A DNA stretch of 64,000 bases, from positions 4,893,501 through 4,957,500 of the forward strand of contig CP064999.1 of NCBI GenBank assembly GCA_016700115.1. Direction: 5' to 3'. The position numbers and the translations under genes were made by a program. Below the pieces are notes generated by a model that saw nothing but the letters and a program-made list of their open reading frames with translations, had not been told where the DNA came from and made no database searches. The stretch comes from Sphingobacteriales bacterium. Lineage in GTDB: Bacteria > Bacteroidota > Bacteroidia > Chitinophagales > UBA2359. Shown here one piece after another: positions 63,664 to 64,000 of this stretch (position 1 is the first letter of the stretch; each line of letters begins with the position of its first letter).

Positions 63664-64000
63664 GTAACTGTTACACCACTATTCAAAAAACACCAATAAC
63701 CAAATTTAAGCTTTAACGAATTTAGTTAAAGGCTTTTTATTGTTTTGTAACTTACCTTGAGTTTTCGATAAATCTAAGATCCTCAACATAAGTTTCAATA
63801 AACCACACAGGGTTATCAGCTCCGATGCTGCTTTCAAAACAGATTATTTACATCTGACTGCTGGGTGATACTTGTAAGTATGCCATAGCTTAGTGCAAAG
63901 TTTTTTTAATCACTTCTTAAAATATTAGTGTATATTTGTTAGCGGTTTTTTCACAGGCTGACGTTAGCGGTCAGGCCAAGAAAATACGAACTCCTCATCC
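63664..64000. mobile_element. Element-end-like sequence (copy C) and window end
   Basis: GTAACTGTTACACCACTATTCAAAAA at 63664 resembles the element ends at 53457 and 58314 for about 35-45 bases and again follows an AACAAAAG sequence just after a stop codon. Further on the likeness fades. No gene can be supported to the end of the window. Confidence 0.4.

Overview
The window is a piece of a Bacteroidota chromosome, probably of the Chitinophagales/Saprospirales kind. The grounds are an adjacent SusC/SusD pair, type IX secretion (T9SS) features (a type B sorting domain on a giant adhesin-like protein, and a PorZ-like protein with a type A tail), a fused branched-chain E1 dehydrogenase, weak or absent Shine-Dalgarno sequences, several TAnnTTTG -7 boxes, and AT-rich intergenic DNA. 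This is inference from gene content; no ribosomal RNA lies in the window.

Layout. 0-19 kb, almost all on the minus strand: a gene cut by the left edge, an 1850-residue repeat protein exported by T9SS, a cyclase/fMsr pair, tRNA-Arg, an Nfu-Mrp iron-sulphur module coupled to a DinB-like gene, a PorV/FadL-like outer membrane protein, a Tyr/Asn-rich secreted protein, and SusD/SusC. 19-38.5 kb: a 1559-residue exported protein of unknown role, prmA, a Roco (LRR-Roc-COR) GTPase, a FadJ-type bifunctional enzyme, a secreted LRR protein, RlpA, the fused E1 enzyme, an L,D-transpeptidase-like protein, and comEC split by a -1 frameshift at a slippery heptamer. 38.5-46.8 kb: an ATP-grasp protein, PorZ, and an OmpR-type two-component system whose kinase has a periplasmic PDZ domain, divergent from a gene for a secreted PDZ protein. 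47-50.4 kb: a bacterial ubiquitin-like cassette (Ubl, E2, JAB peptidase) followed by a DUF5995 gene. 52-64 kb: an accessory region with recombinases, IS remnants, cassette-like genes and a small graspetide-type RiPP cluster (precursor, ATP-grasp ligase, GNAT).

Most notable items. (1) The Ubl/E2/JAB cassette has no E1 in the window, and its peptidase carries an intact JAMM domain followed by a second JAB-like domain that has lost the zinc ligands, like an MPN+/MPN- pair on one chain. (2) A 69-residue Thr/Ser- and Lys/Asp-rich peptide gene, a 13-bp hairpin, a microviridin-type ATP-grasp ligase and a GNAT form a candidate graspetide cluster beside a tyrosine recombinase. (3) Two intergenic regions 32 kb apart carry AT-rich arrays with an exact 21-bp period (11 and 14 units) around an AATTG core. 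(4) Direct TTAAC repeats spaced 10-11 bp lie in the kinase/PDZ divergent promoter, and nearly the same 16-mer lies upstream of the Tyr/Asn-rich secreted protein gene, which suggests a small envelope regulon. (5) comEC is broken exactly at T TTA AAG, so programmed frameshifting, a sequencing error and gene decay must be told apart.

All calls were made by reading the sequence; no database search or structure prediction was run. Where the longest frame begins with TTG but an ATG a few codons inside fits the family or signal peptide better, the ATG was used and this is stated.
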